A DNA stretch of 64,000 nt from an uncultured Dysgonomonas sp. (GTDB taxonomy: Bacteria; Bacteroidota; Bacteroidia; Bacteroidales; Dysgonomonadaceae), in the NCBI RefSeq assembly GCF_900079725.1, contig NZ_LT599032.1, forward strand, positions 3,666,856-3,730,855, written 5' to 3'. The translations under genes were made by a program, and so were the position numbers. Positions 28,001 through 37,779 of this stretch are shown piece by piece. Positions within the stretch are counted from its first letter, which is position 1. The number at the start of each line of letters is the position of its first letter. The notes beneath the pieces are model-generated. The model worked only from the letters and a program-made list of their open reading frames with translations. It made no database searches and had not been told where the DNA came from.

Positions 28001-29272
28001 ATGAAAAAAACAATTTTAGCAATCTTAATTATCTATCTGGGTCTAAATGTATCTTGTAAAGATGATAATGCAGATCCCGGAAAAATCTATGATCCTAACA
28101 AGGAAATGAGAATTAGTTCTTTCGTTCCCGATTCGGGAGGGGCTCGTACCCAGATTGTTATCGATGGTATCAATTTTGGAAGCGATACGTCTCTGATTCG
28201 TGTCGAGTTTAGTGACAAGAGGATTCCGGCTACAGTTATTGGAGCCAATGGAAGTTCTATTTATTGTCTTGTTCCTCCCGGACAACCGGATGGAAAGAAT
28301 GATATATATGTAAAAATTGGAAATCAGGAATCGCATCTTTCTGATAAAAAATTTCGCTATGTTGTAAAAGAACAGGTATCCCTTGTTACGGGACAGCCCG
28401 ATAAAGGAGGTGATACGGATGGTTCTCTGTCTACTGCTCTTTTTAGAAGAATGTTTGCCGTATTTTGTGTCGATGGGGGCAGTCTCATTACATTCGGAGA
28501 TGGTAACCCCCGTCTTATTTCACTTAAAGATAATACAGTTGTCACCTTACAAAACGGTGTGAGAATACTGAACGGATGTATGAGCAAAGATCGTAAAACT
28601 GTGTATGGAGTCACCTTAAGCTATCCTCATGCTTTGTATAAGTATAGGAAAGAAGCTTTATGGAGACCTGAATTGGTAACCTCTACCATTAATATAGATA
28701 AAGATTTGTTTGCCTGTACTCTCGATGATACTGAAGAGTGGATATATTTCTATGTAACATTGAATGCCGAGGTGTGGAAAATGAAACTCGACGATCCTTC
28801 TAATATTAAAAAAGTATGTAGTGTCGGAAGTTCTGTAGGATATTGGGGTGGTATAACTTATAGCCATTTTGAAGATTGCTTTTATATCGGAGGATTTGAC
28901 TTATCAGGTATTTATCGGATAAGTAAAGATGGAAGTAAGGTTGATAATTATGCGGGATTCCATGGCTTTAACTATAATGATGGCCTGGCTAAAGATGCAG
29001 GTATACCTCATCCTGCCGGTATAACCACAGATAAAGAAGGCAATATTTATTTCACTGATGTGCGGGCAGGTACTGTTAGACGTATCGACTACAAAACAAA
29101 AATTGTAACAACCATAGCAGGCCAACCTGATGTTCATGGAGATAAAGATGGCTTGCCTAAAGAAGCTACATTCAGGGATACTTATGGGATAAATATGGAT
29201 GAAGAAGGAAACTTTTATGTGACAAGTTCTGCGGATTCTTTCGGTACAATCCGCAAAATAGCAATAGAGTAA
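28001..29272 (+). CDS. IPT/TIG plus NHL-repeat surface lipoprotein (candidate fructan-binding protein)
   Basis: This encodes 423 residues. The ATG at 28001 is chosen over the upstream in-frame TTG because it opens the signal peptide, which ends in the lipobox LNVSC. Residues about 38-125 form an IPT/TIG Ig-like domain (FVPDSGGARTQIVIDGINFG). The rest is an NHL/SMP-type propeller with repeated VTGQPDKGGDTDGS and IAGQPDVHGDKDG motifs, plus GITTDKEGNIYFTD. IPT-NHL lipoproteins are frequent companions of SusCD pairs in this phylum. Position directly before SusC suggests a surface glycan-binding role like that of BT1761, though binding is not shown by the sequence. Confidence 0.82.
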   Translation: MKKTILAILIIYLGLNVSCKDDNADPGKIYDPNKEMRISSFVPDSGGARTQIVIDGINFGSDTSLIRVEFSDKRIPATVIGANGSSIYCLVPPGQPDGKNDIYVKIGNQESHLSDKKFRYVVKEQVSLVTGQPDKGGDTDGSLSTALFRRMFAVFCVDGGSLITFGDGNPRLISLKDNTVVTLQNGVRILNGCMSKDRKTVYGVTLSYPHALYKYRKEALWRPELVTSTINIDKDLFACTLDDTEEWIYFYVTLNAEVWKMKLDDPSNIKKVCSVGSSVGYWGGITYSHFEDCFYIGGFDLSGIYRISKDGSKVDNYAGFHGFNYNDGLAKDAGIPHPAGITTDKEGNIYFTDVRAGTVRRIDYKTKIVTTIAGQPDVHGDKDGLPKEATFRDTYGINMDEEGNFYVTSSADSFGTIRKIAIE

Positions 29273-29320
29273 TTCGATTAATTACCAAATTTTTAATAAA
29301 CCTATTGAATATAGCATAAT

Positions 29321-32300
29321 ATGAAATATTATATATTAATAATTATATTAATAGTCGGAGGTATGTTCTTTTCTCCGCTATCATCGCAAAATCAATCATC
29401 AAATAATCAAATACAAATTGATGGTATACTTATGGATGAACATGGTGAACCCTTGATTGGGGCAACCGTTTTACTTAAAGATAATCCTAATGTAGGAGTA
29501 ACTACTGATGTAGATGGGCGTTTTTCTTTTGGAAATATTCCAGCAAATTCAGACATCATTTTTCGCTACACTGGTTATGAAGACTTAGTGCGAACATTTT
29601 CCAAGTCGGAATCGAGATTACGCATAGGGCTTAAGGTAAAGACAACCTTAATGAATGATGTGGTGATTACTGGCCGTGGAACTGCCCGGAAAGTTTCTGT
29701 AACAGGCTCTATTACTACAGTTGAGGTTGATGATCTGCAGGTCCCGAATGTATCATTGACTAATATGTTGGCAGGACGTGTTCCCGGTATTATCGCGGTA
29801 CAGCGTAGTGGACAACCCGGACGTGGCTCTAATTCTGAATTCTGGGTAAATGGTATAAGTACATTCGGTGCCAATGCCAGTGCCTTGGTACTTATTGATG
29901 GTGTAGAAGGCGATCTTAACGATGTTGATCCTGCAGATATAGAAAGCTTCTCGGTATTGAAAGATGCCTCGGCAACTGCTGTATACGGTGTGCGAGGAGC
30001 CAATGGAGTAGTAGTAGTAACTACCAAAAGAGGGAAAGCTGGTGAGTTGAAAATAAACTTTAAAGCAAATCTTACGATGTCTCAAAGTGCCCGAGAACAA
30101 AAATATGTAGGAGCTGCGGATTATGCACGATTAGCTAATGAAGCATGTTTTAATAGAGATTTAACACCAATATACACCAATGCGCAAATCCGATTATTCG
30201 AAACCGGACTTGACCCTGATCTATACCCGGATGTAAATTGGGCGGATGAAATATTAAAAGACAGGACCTATAACAGTCAGCAGTTTTTGAGTGTATCGGG
30301 TGGTGGTGAAAATTCACGTTATTACCTGAGTATCGGGCATACAAATCAGACCGGGATATTTAAGCAGGATAAATCTGCAAATAAATATGATTCCAACCTC
30401 GACTGGCACAAATATAATTTCAGAGCTAATGTTGATGCCAATCTGACTAAGTCTACCTTACTGGGGTTGAATATAGAAACGATAATGACTACAGATTATG
30501 GACCTAATATCGGAGATTCAAATGACCTATGGAAACAACAGGCGATGTTGCCTCCGGGACTTATCCCTGTTAGATTTTCGACAGGGGAACTGAGCGGCAT
30601 TGGAATTCAGGCCGATCAAATGACTCCTTATGTATTGTTAAATCATAGCGGATATAAAAAACAGAAAGATGTAAGATCGAAAGTTGTGCTAAGTCTGAAC
30701 CAGAAACTGGATATGCTGACCGAAGGTCTATCATTTACTGCATTGTATTCTATCACACATTATAATGCAGTAATAGAGACACGTGAAAAAAGACCTGAAT
30801 TATACCGTTCGAACGGACGGAACAACGATGGCTCTTTACGATTGGTTCGAACTGCGGATCTGGTTCAACCCAAACCGGGAAAAAGCTCGGCGACGTGGCG
30901 TTCCGATTATATGGAAGCATCGTTGCATTACAATCGCCTTTTTGGAGATCATCGTATAGGCGGACTTTTACACGCATACAGGCAGGAAGATACTAACAGC
31001 GATAACAATGGGAACTTTGATGCCGTAATTCCAGTTCGTTATCAAACAATCTCAGGGCGGGTAACATATGGATTTAAAGATACATATCTTGCCGAATTCA
31101 ATATTGGGTATTCAGGTTCCGAAAATTTCAAACCCGGACATCAGTATGGATGGTTTCCAGCTCCGTCTATAGGTTGGATACCGACAAATTATGAATTTAT
31201 GAAAGAAAATGTTCCGTTCTTATCTTTTTTGAAACTAAGGGCATCATACGGGATTGTAGGAAACTCAAAAATAGAAAATCGCAGGTTTCCTTATCTAAGT
31301 GTCATCCAGTCAGGCTCCAGTTCTTGGGGATCTTCATGGATAGAAGGGACTGCAAGTTCTGATAATATTACCTGGGAAAAGACCAAGAAGACCAATTTGG
31401 GGTTGGATGCGAAATTACTGAATGAAAGTATAGATATTACCGCGGACTTTTTCAGATCGAAAGTAGAAGGAATATTCCAGGAACGCCAAAACATTCCGAA
31501 TGAAGTCGGTGCCGGTGTACCCATGGGAAATGTTGGTTCTATGAAGTCGTGGGGTATGAGTGGAAATATAGCATGGACTCAGACTATCAATAAAGATATG
31601 TTTTTTACATTAAGGAGCAATCTGACTTTTTCCCGAAATGAGGTTACACATTACGAGCAAGCGGGAGTTAATTACCCTTACCAGTCATTTGTGGGTTATC
31701 CATGGGATGTTAAAAGAGGGTTGGTTGCGCTGGGCTTATTTAAGGATGAAGATGATATTCGCAGTAGTCCGAAGCAGGAGTTTGGCTCGGAAATCAGACC
31801 GGGAGATATTAAGTATCAAGATGTAAATGGAGATGGTATTATCAATAACGAAGACCAGGTTCCTTTGTCTTACGCAAATGTGCCGCAACTACAATATGGC
31901 TTTGCAGCTTCTTATACATGGAAGAACCTTTCTGTAAGCGCATTTTTTAACGGAGTGAGTCGTGTAAACTTCTTCTACGGAGGCCCCGGTTATTATCCTT
32001 TCGAATCCGGAGATAGAGGAAATGTATTAACCATTGTCAACAATCAGAATGATCGTTGGATACCTTCCGAATATTCGGGTAACCCTTCAACCGAAAATCC
32101 AAATGCGCGTTTCCCGAGGTTAACTTATGGGCGAAATGATAATAATAACAGGGCTTCGACATTTTGGTTGGCAGATGGACGATATCTGCGTCTGAAGAAT
32201 GTTGAAGTAAGCTATTCATTGCCGTCTAAGTGGTTGAAAAACATATATGTAAAGTCGGCTACAATTAGCCTGATTGGAGATAATCTGGCCGTTTGGGATA

Positions 32301-32395
32301 AGGTGAAACTATGGGATCCTGAAACAGCATCTGGAAATGGAACCGCGTACCCACTGCAGCGGACTTATACTATACAATTGAATCTTAATTTTTAA
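29321..32395 (+). CDS. SusC-family TonB-dependent receptor of the fructan locus
   Basis: This 1024-residue outer-membrane importer has a signal peptide and a CarboxypepD_reg domain (GILMDEHGEPLIGATV). Its TonB-box region is atypical (MNDVVITGRGTARK instead of the usual LDEVVVVGYGTQ). The plug contains DGVEGDLNDVDPADIESFSVLKDASATAVYG, and the barrel ends in LNLNF. SusD begins 13 bp downstream. By context it imports fructo-oligosaccharides. It has no STN domain, consistent with control by the hybrid two-component regulator. Confidence 0.96.
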   Translation: MKYYILIIILIVGGMFFSPLSSQNQSSNNQIQIDGILMDEHGEPLIGATVLLKDNPNVGVTTDVDGRFSFGNIPANSDIIFRYTGYEDLVRTFSKSESRLRIGLKVKTTLMNDVVITGRGTARKVSVTGSITTVEVDDLQVPNVSLTNMLAGRVPGIIAVQRSGQPGRGSNSEFWVNGISTFGANASALVLIDGVEGDLNDVDPADIESFSVLKDASATAVYGVRGANGVVVVTTKRGKAGELKINFKANLTMSQSAREQKYVGAADYARLANEACFNRDLTPIYTNAQIRLFETGLDPDLYPDVNWADEILKDRTYNSQQFLSVSGGGENSRYYLSIGHTNQTGIFKQDKSANKYDSNLDWHKYNFRANVDANLTKSTLLGLNIETIMTTDYGPNIGDSNDLWKQQAMLPPGLIPVRFSTGELSGIGIQADQMTPYVLLNHSGYKKQKDVRSKVVLSLNQKLDMLTEGLSFTALYSITHYNAVIETREKRPELYRSNGRNNDGSLRLVRTADLVQPKPGKSSATWRSDYMEASLHYNRLFGDHRIGGLLHAYRQEDTNSDNNGNFDAVIPVRYQTISGRVTYGFKDTYLAEFNIGYSGSENFKPGHQYGWFPAPSIGWIPTNYEFMKENVPFLSFLKLRASYGIVGNSKIENRRFPYLSVIQSGSSSWGSSWIEGTASSDNITWEKTKKTNLGLDAKLLNESIDITADFFRSKVEGIFQERQNIPNEVGAGVPMGNVGSMKSWGMSGNIAWTQTINKDMFFTLRSNLTFSRNEVTHYEQAGVNYPYQSFVGYPWDVKRGLVALGLFKDEDDIRSSPKQEFGSEIRPGDIKYQDVNGDGIINNEDQVPLSYANVPQLQYGFAASYTWKNLSVSAFFNGVSRVNFFYGGPGYYPFESGDRGNVLTIVNNQNDRWIPSEYSGNPSTENPNARFPRLTYGRNDNNNRASTFWLADGRYLRLKNVEVSYSLPSKWLKNIYVKSATISLIGDNLAVWDKVKLWDPETASGNGTAYPLQRTYTIQLNLNF

Positions 32396-32408
32396 AGTAT
32401 CGGAACAA

Positions 32409-34394
32409 ATGAAAAATATAAAAAAGTCTTTCGGAATAGCGATCATAAGCCTATTTCTTTTACTGACTGTAAACTCATGTAACGATTATCTGGATATCGA
32501 CGAATACATATATGATTTACCAACATTAGATACTGCGTTTAACAGTAAAAAGAATCTTATAAGTTTTGTAAATGGTGCGGCGACATGGCTGCCAAATGAA
32601 AATACATTCTATTACAGTCCGGACGATTTGCGGGCAAGAGCACTTCCTTTTCAAGGTGCCTCTGATGAGAACTTCTCTTCATGGAATGACGCGGCACATC
32701 CTTTCATGCCATTTCTTTTGGGATTTGAAACACAATACACGGAAAGTAGCAACAGATATGTGGATATGTATAAAGGTATACGCGCGGCTAATCTTATACT
32801 GCAACGCATAAATGAAGTGCCTGACCTTACAGATATTGATATCCGTAATTATACAGGTGAAGCTTATTTTCTGAGAGGCTATTATTATTTTATGCTCTTT
32901 CTGCAATACGGGCCAATTCCAATTCTATCTGAAACACCGCTGGACATAAATGGTAGTGCAGAATCCCTCACATATGAAAGAAGTAGCTATGATGATTGTG
33001 TAGAAGCAATATGCAGTGATATGGAAAAAGCTTCAGCTTATCTTCCTCAAGACTTTAGCACCACACAGCCATACCGGCCTACTTCAGGAGCGGCTTTAGC
33101 TGTTATGTCTCGCTTGAGATTAATAGCAGCCAGCCCCTGGTATAACGGAAATACCAGATATTCTAACTGGCGACGGTCGGATGGTACACACTTTATATCG
33201 CAAACAAACGACAATAGAAAATGGGCAGTAGCTGCTGTTGCGGCTTTACGGATTATCGAGTCGAAACGTTATAGTATTTATACATACAAAAAACTGGCGG
33301 ATTCACCGGTGCTAGACCCTTCTGTATCCAAGCAGGATTACCCTGATGGTGCAGGGGATATAGACATCTTTCGTTCTTATTCCGACCTGTTTACAGGAGA
33401 AGTACCTCTTATGAATAATAAAGAATCGATTTGGGCTGAAGCCAACAGTGACTGGACAAGTAAAGAGGCAACCCCCGTATTCTTGGGAGGACACAACAGC
33501 TTGAATATTACACAAGGTGGCGTGGATGCTTTCAGAAGGAAAGATGGAACAGATCCGCGGACGGATGTTAGCAGTCCGTATTATATACCAGCTGATCAAG
33601 TATCAGAGCCCATTGGATATGAACAGGAATTTAGTGGATATGCACTGAAGTCCGCAGCGCCTAAAATGTATAATAATATGGAGATGCGTTTTTATGCTTC
33701 AGTCGGTTTTTGTCATCGTTTTTGGAAATGTTTGGGTTATCAGGGCTCGGGAGGCTATAAGAATGTTGAAGTAACTTATTACTCAGACGGAAATGCCTAT
33801 CCTCACGAATCTCAGAAATTAAATTTCAATTATAGCGGATATACACTTGTCAAATATATAAATCCGTCAGACAGTAGAATAAGCGGGACAGTAATTGTGC
33901 CCAAAACATTCTCAAAATATCGTTATGCCGAAGTATTATTGAATTATGCAGAGGCGCTTAATGAAATTAACGAAACACATACTATTGATATAGATAATAA
34001 GCAATACACGATATCCAGAAATTTAGCTGAAATAAAGTCGGCTCTAAATCAGATACGATACCGTTCAGGCCTTCCGGGACTAAAAGATTCCGATATTGCC
34101 GATCAGACTGCTGCCCGTAAAATTATTAAGCGGGAACGACAAGTCGAATTTTTCTGTGAAGGACGCCGTTATTTCGATTTGAGGCGATGGGGAGATGCAC
34201 AGGATGCATACGATAAGAGAGTAACCGGAATGAATGTTTATCAGCCTTCATCCAATCGTAAAGAATTTTTTAAAGAAACAGAACTTATTACTCCATTGGC
34301 AGCAAGAAAATTTTCATTAAAAAATTACTTCTGGCCTATCCCTTACAGTGCAATGAAGCAGAACCCAAAATTAGTTCAAAATCCAGGTTGGTAA
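32409..34394 (+). CDS. SusD-family lipoprotein of the fructan locus
   Basis: This encodes 661 residues. The signal peptide ends in the lipobox TVNSC, followed by NDYLDIDEYIYD. SusD core motifs are present: GEAYFLRGYYYFMLFLQYGPIPIL, FSKYRYAEVLLNYAEALNEIN, IRYRSGLPG, RERQVEFFCEGRRYFDLRRW and YFWPIPYSAMKQNPKLVQNPGW. It pairs with the SusC encoded 13 bp upstream and is expected to bind fructan at the surface. It is somewhat long for the family, mainly through loops in the middle third. Confidence 0.95.
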   Translation: MKNIKKSFGIAIISLFLLLTVNSCNDYLDIDEYIYDLPTLDTAFNSKKNLISFVNGAATWLPNENTFYYSPDDLRARALPFQGASDENFSSWNDAAHPFMPFLLGFETQYTESSNRYVDMYKGIRAANLILQRINEVPDLTDIDIRNYTGEAYFLRGYYYFMLFLQYGPIPILSETPLDINGSAESLTYERSSYDDCVEAICSDMEKASAYLPQDFSTTQPYRPTSGAALAVMSRLRLIAASPWYNGNTRYSNWRRSDGTHFISQTNDNRKWAVAAVAALRIIESKRYSIYTYKKLADSPVLDPSVSKQDYPDGAGDIDIFRSYSDLFTGEVPLMNNKESIWAEANSDWTSKEATPVFLGGHNSLNITQGGVDAFRRKDGTDPRTDVSSPYYIPADQVSEPIGYEQEFSGYALKSAAPKMYNNMEMRFYASVGFCHRFWKCLGYQGSGGYKNVEVTYYSDGNAYPHESQKLNFNYSGYTLVKYINPSDSRISGTVIVPKTFSKYRYAEVLLNYAEALNEINETHTIDIDNKQYTISRNLAEIKSALNQIRYRSGLPGLKDSDIADQTAARKIIKRERQVEFFCEGRRYFDLRRWGDAQDAYDKRVTGMNVYQPSSNRKEFFKETELITPLAARKFSLKNYFWPIPYSAMKQNPKLVQNPGW

Positions 34395-34418
34395 GACAAC
34401 TGTTAAAAGAGTTAGAAT

Positions 34419-35327
34419 ATGAAAAAATTAAATATTTTATTAAGCTACTTGATTCTTATAATAATAGTGGTAGGGGGTACCGGCTGCGAACAAGAGAATC
34501 CGATTGATAAGGAGCAATATATGAAGCAGGTTTCTATCGTTGGTGCACAGCATAATAGCAATGGATATACAACTTTTGACCTTAATTGTAAAGATGAAGG
34601 CTATGCACAGGCGTTTATTTCAGTTGCTGTATCAGGCACTCTGCCTCCGGATAGAGATATAGTTGTAAAACTTACTGATGATATTCCCGGGGTTATAGAC
34701 GAATATAACCGTGTATATGTATCTTCCAGTGCTATAAAAAATCGTCTTATGCCTTCTTCTTTTTATGAAATAAGTGATTTTACTACCACGATAAAAGCAG
34801 GGGGGACTTACGCACGATTACCCATTAATATTCGATCTGTCGACTTAGAATGTGACTCTATTTATGCACTGCCTTTCAAAATAATGTCTGTATCCGAGTA
34901 CGATTACAGAAGAGTAGACACAGTGTTGATTATGGCTGTAAATTTGATCAATGAATATTCGGATAATTATAGATTCGATGCGTACCGGAGCACGGTGCAA
35001 CCTGACGGTTCATTGACAGACAGTGTGGCTATGGGGAAAATATTGGCAGTAAAAGCCGTCAGCGAAAAGGTAGTTCGTTTCTTTGGAGAAGGTGTTACAG
35101 AAGAGAAAAATAATATTGCTGATTATTGTGTGACATTATCAGTAAAGGATGATAACACTTTGGATATAGGAGCATGGGATACTTCGAAACTAACAGTAAA
35201 AGATGGTAGTGGATATTACGATTCTAAAATGAGAATTTTCTATCTGAAATGGAATTATATCAGAGATGGAATTGAATATCAGGTAGGAGGGACTTTAGCT
35301 AATCAAAGAGGACAATCAGGAAATTAG
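34419..35327 (+). CDS. DUF1735/DUF4361-type lipoprotein, candidate surface glycan-binding protein
   Basis: This encodes 302 residues with a lipobox (GGTGC). An N-terminal beta domain of the DUF1735/BT_3987 type (TLPPDRDIVVKLTDD, YARLPINIRS, YALPFKIMSVSEYD) is followed by a DUF4361-like C-terminal domain (YRFDAYRSTVQPDGSL; MRIFYLKWNYIRDGIEYQV). Such proteins often follow SusD and are thought to bind glycans or support the SusCD complex. It is the last gene of the fructan operon, 24 bp after susD and 56 bp before a strong terminator. Ligand unknown. Confidence 0.8.
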   Translation: MKKLNILLSYLILIIIVVGGTGCEQENPIDKEQYMKQVSIVGAQHNSNGYTTFDLNCKDEGYAQAFISVAVSGTLPPDRDIVVKLTDDIPGVIDEYNRVYVSSSAIKNRLMPSSFYEISDFTTTIKAGGTYARLPINIRSVDLECDSIYALPFKIMSVSEYDYRRVDTVLIMAVNLINEYSDNYRFDAYRSTVQPDGSLTDSVAMGKILAVKAVSEKVVRFFGEGVTEEKNNIADYCVTLSVKDDNTLDIGAWDTSKLTVKDGSGYYDSKMRIFYLKWNYIRDGIEYQVGGTLANQRGQSGN

Positions 35328-35383
35328 AGGAAAATGCAATTGAAAGATTGATCGTTAGCTGATTATTAAAAAATCAAATTGAA

Positions 35384-35417
35384 AGAGGCTGAAAATTATA
35401 ATTTTCAGCCTCTTTTT
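35384..35417 (+). terminator. Intrinsic terminator of the fructan operon
   Basis: A perfect 13-bp stem (35384-35396 with 35401-35413) has a 4-nt loop and is followed by five T residues. It closes the operon that ends at 35327. Confidence 0.9.
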
Positions 35418-35945
35418 GTCTCATTATAAGAAACCTGGGTCTAATCGTTTTCTTCGTTTTATATGAATGCCTACCTTAAATTTTAATAGATGCCTACTAG
35501 TATATATTTACTTTATTTACCTATTGCATATACTGTGTGCAAAATAACAAGAGGCAGTATATATCAAGTTAAAGATAAAAGTAAAGTTTTTCTATTGAAG
35601 AAAAAAAACTAAATTTGAGACAATAAGCCAGAAGCCTGTTTCAATTTTATCCGGTTCAATTATTAGGAGCTATTTTATTTGACTTGTTTTTCTCTAAAGC
35701 AATAATTGTGAGTTGATTGGCTTTGCCAGTTTGGCAATTATGATGAACGAAAAACGAAGATTAGAAAAAAAAAAACGAAAAAGAGACTAAAAAGAAACTA
35801 AAAAGAAACGTCAAAAGATGGATAATGGAATACTTTTGCAGAGTCAAAAACAGGTACGAAGTAGATAAACCCAACGTGCAGTATCAGTCTCTTTTGTAAA
35901 AAACTATAACTAAGACAAGCTAAGCACAAAAGATATTTTTGCATC
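35418..35945 (+). promoter_or_regulatory. Long leader/promoter region of the ECF sigma gene
   Basis: This 528-bp non-coding stretch contains two TAnnTTTG matches (TACTTTTG at 35831-35838, TATTTTTG at 35934-35941). The first would give a leader of about 100 nt; neither has a well-placed TTG. An inverted repeat TTGCCA/TGGCAA lies near 35724-35738. A purine-rich tandem of three imperfect 11-mers (35779-35810, unit like AAAAAGAAACT) could be a bend or regulator site. No gene is seen. Confidence 0.35.
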
Positions 35946-36554
35946 ATGAATAAGGAGCAAGATCTGATAAAAGACTTAATTGCAGGAAAAGAGGATGCCT
36001 ATAAGTATATATATGATCATCACTATCAAGCTTTATGTACATATGCTTATCAGTATGTGAAAGACGTTTATATAGCGGAAATGATTGTAGGGGATGTCAT
36101 TTTCTCTATTTGGTCTAAACATGATAATCTGATAATCAATAGTTCTTTGCGCGGTTATCTGATGAGTGCAGTAAAGAACACGTCGATAAATTATCTGATA
36201 AGAGAGAAAAAAATGGAGATTATAAAATCAGAGATTCAGTCATCGATGGAAAAAAATACGGATGTACTGACTTATCTGGAAAATTCCCCATTAACAAAGC
36301 TGATAGAAAGAGAACTTGACCTGAAGATTAAGGATACCCTTGCAAATATGCCCGACTTAACCCGCAGGGTATTTGAGTTGAGTCGGTTTTCTGATATGAA
36401 GTATCATGAAATAGCACAGACTCTTGATGTTTCGGTAGATACTGTAAAATATCATATGAAGGCTGCATTGTCGCGTTTGCGAAACGATCTGAAAGACTAT
36501 ATAAATGTATTAATACCTTTCTTATTAATTTTAATGAAAAAAGATCTGTTTTGA
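35946..36554 (+). CDS. ECF-type RNA polymerase sigma-70 factor
   Basis: This encodes 202 residues. Region 2 is at about 10-75 (DAYKYIYDHHYQALCTYAYQYVKDVYIAEMIVGDVIFSIW) and region 4 at about 125-180 (LANMPDLTRRVFELSRFSDMKYHEIAQTLDVSVDTVKYHMKAALSRLR); there is no region 3. This is the Bacteroidetes SusCD-linked ECF group. It would be held by the FecR-type anti-sigma encoded 51 bp downstream and released when the STN domain of the neighbouring SusC signals substrate. It is expected to transcribe the SusC operon from 37820. Confidence 0.95.
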   Translation: MNKEQDLIKDLIAGKEDAYKYIYDHHYQALCTYAYQYVKDVYIAEMIVGDVIFSIWSKHDNLIINSSLRGYLMSAVKNTSINYLIREKKMEIIKSEIQSSMEKNTDVLTYLENSPLTKLIERELDLKIKDTLANMPDLTRRVFELSRFSDMKYHEIAQTLDVSVDTVKYHMKAALSRLRNDLKDYINVLIPFLLILMKKDLF

Positions 36555-36605
36555 TTTACCCTTTTTTCATTTTGGTTTGTCTTTAATTATATAAGCAATA
36601 TATAA

Positions 36606-37649
36606 ATGGAAGAATACCACAATATAGACGAGCATAAGCTTACACTTATTATAGATTTTCTGGAAGGATCACTTTCGGAAAAAGATAATGATGAACTACA
36701 ACTTTGGTTAGCAGAATCCGAACTCCATGCATCCTACTTTGAGGAAATAAAAAAAATATACTATTCATTTGAATATATTAAGGAGAGCCAAAAATATGAT
36801 AAAGACAAGGCTTTCGATCTTTTTAAAGAGCGCATAGCAGTATCTTCAAATGATACCAAAGAAGAAGATGCGCGAGTAAATATAATTGCAGAGAAATCAT
36901 ATAATAGAAAAACACTCTTAACCGTAGCCGGTATTGCTGCAACTATTGCTTTGCTCATAGGCTTTTCTTTCTCTTTTCTTCAGATGAAGTCAACGACCTC
37001 TTTCCAAAAAGATGTTACGGTAGAATCGCCTCCGGGACAAAAGACAAAACTCTTTTTGCCGGATGGAACATTGGTCTGGTTAAATTCGGGTACAAGAATA
37101 ACGTATAATACCGATTATGGTGTGGATAACCGGAATATAAAAATGGATGGAGAAGCTTTCTTCGATGTGACGAGGAATGTAGAATTAAGCTTTAAGGTGG
37201 TAATTAATGATATACAAGTGAGTGTGCTGGGGACTTCGTTCGATGTTGAAGCCTATCAACGGGACAAGGAGATGTCAGTCTCTGTTATGACCGGGCAAGT
37301 CTCTGTAGGAAAGATAAATGACAAGATATTCGGAGTATTGAAGCCTAATGAAAAAATAGTTATAAATAAAGATAATAATAATTTTAAAATCCAAGCTTGT
37401 GATCCGGATATAGATGGTATATGGCGGCACGGACAACTCAAAATTATAAACGATCCTATGCCGGTAGTCATATCTAAAATGGAGCGTTGGTATGGTGTAA
37501 ATATTACGGTGGAAGGTAAAATTTCGCACGAACACTATTGGATGACTATAAAAACAGAATCGCTAACAGAAATACTCGAGTTAATAAATAAGATAACACC
37601 GATTAATTATAAAATAAAGGGAGAGGAGGTGATCATCAGATATAAGTAG
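36606..37649 (+). CDS. FecR-family anti-sigma factor
   Basis: This encodes 347 residues. An N-terminal cytoplasmic sigma-binding region (about 1-95, with IDFLEGSLSEKDNDELQLWLAES) leads into one transmembrane helix (about 98-122, LLTVAGIAATIALLIGFSFSFL). The periplasmic FecR domain follows (VESPPGQKTKLFLPDGTLVWLNSGTRITYN; VLGTSFDVEAY), then a DUF4974 C-terminal domain (MPVVISKMERWYGVNITVEG). It transmits signals from the STN-carrying SusC to the ECF sigma factor. The stop is followed at once by the terminator of a convergent antisense RNA. Confidence 0.95.
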   Translation: MEEYHNIDEHKLTLIIDFLEGSLSEKDNDELQLWLAESELHASYFEEIKKIYYSFEYIKESQKYDKDKAFDLFKERIAVSSNDTKEEDARVNIIAEKSYNRKTLLTVAGIAATIALLIGFSFSFLQMKSTTSFQKDVTVESPPGQKTKLFLPDGTLVWLNSGTRITYNTDYGVDNRNIKMDGEAFFDVTRNVELSFKVVINDIQVSVLGTSFDVEAYQRDKEMSVSVMTGQVSVGKINDKIFGVLKPNEKIVINKDNNNFKIQACDPDIDGIWRHGQLKIINDPMPVVISKMERWYGVNITVEGKISHEHYWMTIKTESLTEILELINKITPINYKIKGEEVIIRYK

Positions 37650-37656
37650 AGAGGGG

Positions 37657-37775
37657 AAAAAACGGGCTAAGAAACCCCAAATTTCTTAACCCGATTCAAG
37701 CAACAATTCGATTATAATACCACGCATAAATTGCTAAGAATAAATTCTTAGTAAAAGGTTATTATTCGATTGTCT
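37657..37775 (-). ncRNA. Predicted DonS-like antisense sRNA over the SusC leader
   Basis: The minus strand has a promoter (TTG at 37811-37809, 21 nt, TATCTTTG at 37787-37780) and about 90 nt further on an intrinsic terminator. The terminator is a 12-bp stem (37693-37682 with 37674-37663) followed by six T residues (37662-37657). The stem is strand-asymmetric: in minus-strand RNA its odd pair is a G-U wobble, while in plus-strand RNA it is a C-A mismatch with no T-run. The RNA would also contain a perfect 8-bp hairpin (37734-37751). Bacteroides ECF-controlled loci carry cis-antisense sRNAs between the anti-sigma and SusC genes (DonS of B. fragilis) that repress the locus. Position, strand and size match. 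Expression is not shown. Confidence 0.62.
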
Positions 37776-37779
37776 GTTG

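Noticed and set aside
35779-35810. Purine-rich tandem 11-mers as a CRISPR or iteron
   Set aside because: Only three imperfect units in an A-rich leader; low complexity is the simpler explanation.
37663-37693. Terminator of the rightward anti-sigma gene
   Set aside because: On the plus strand the stem has a C-A mismatch and no following T-run; structure and T-run favour the minus strand.
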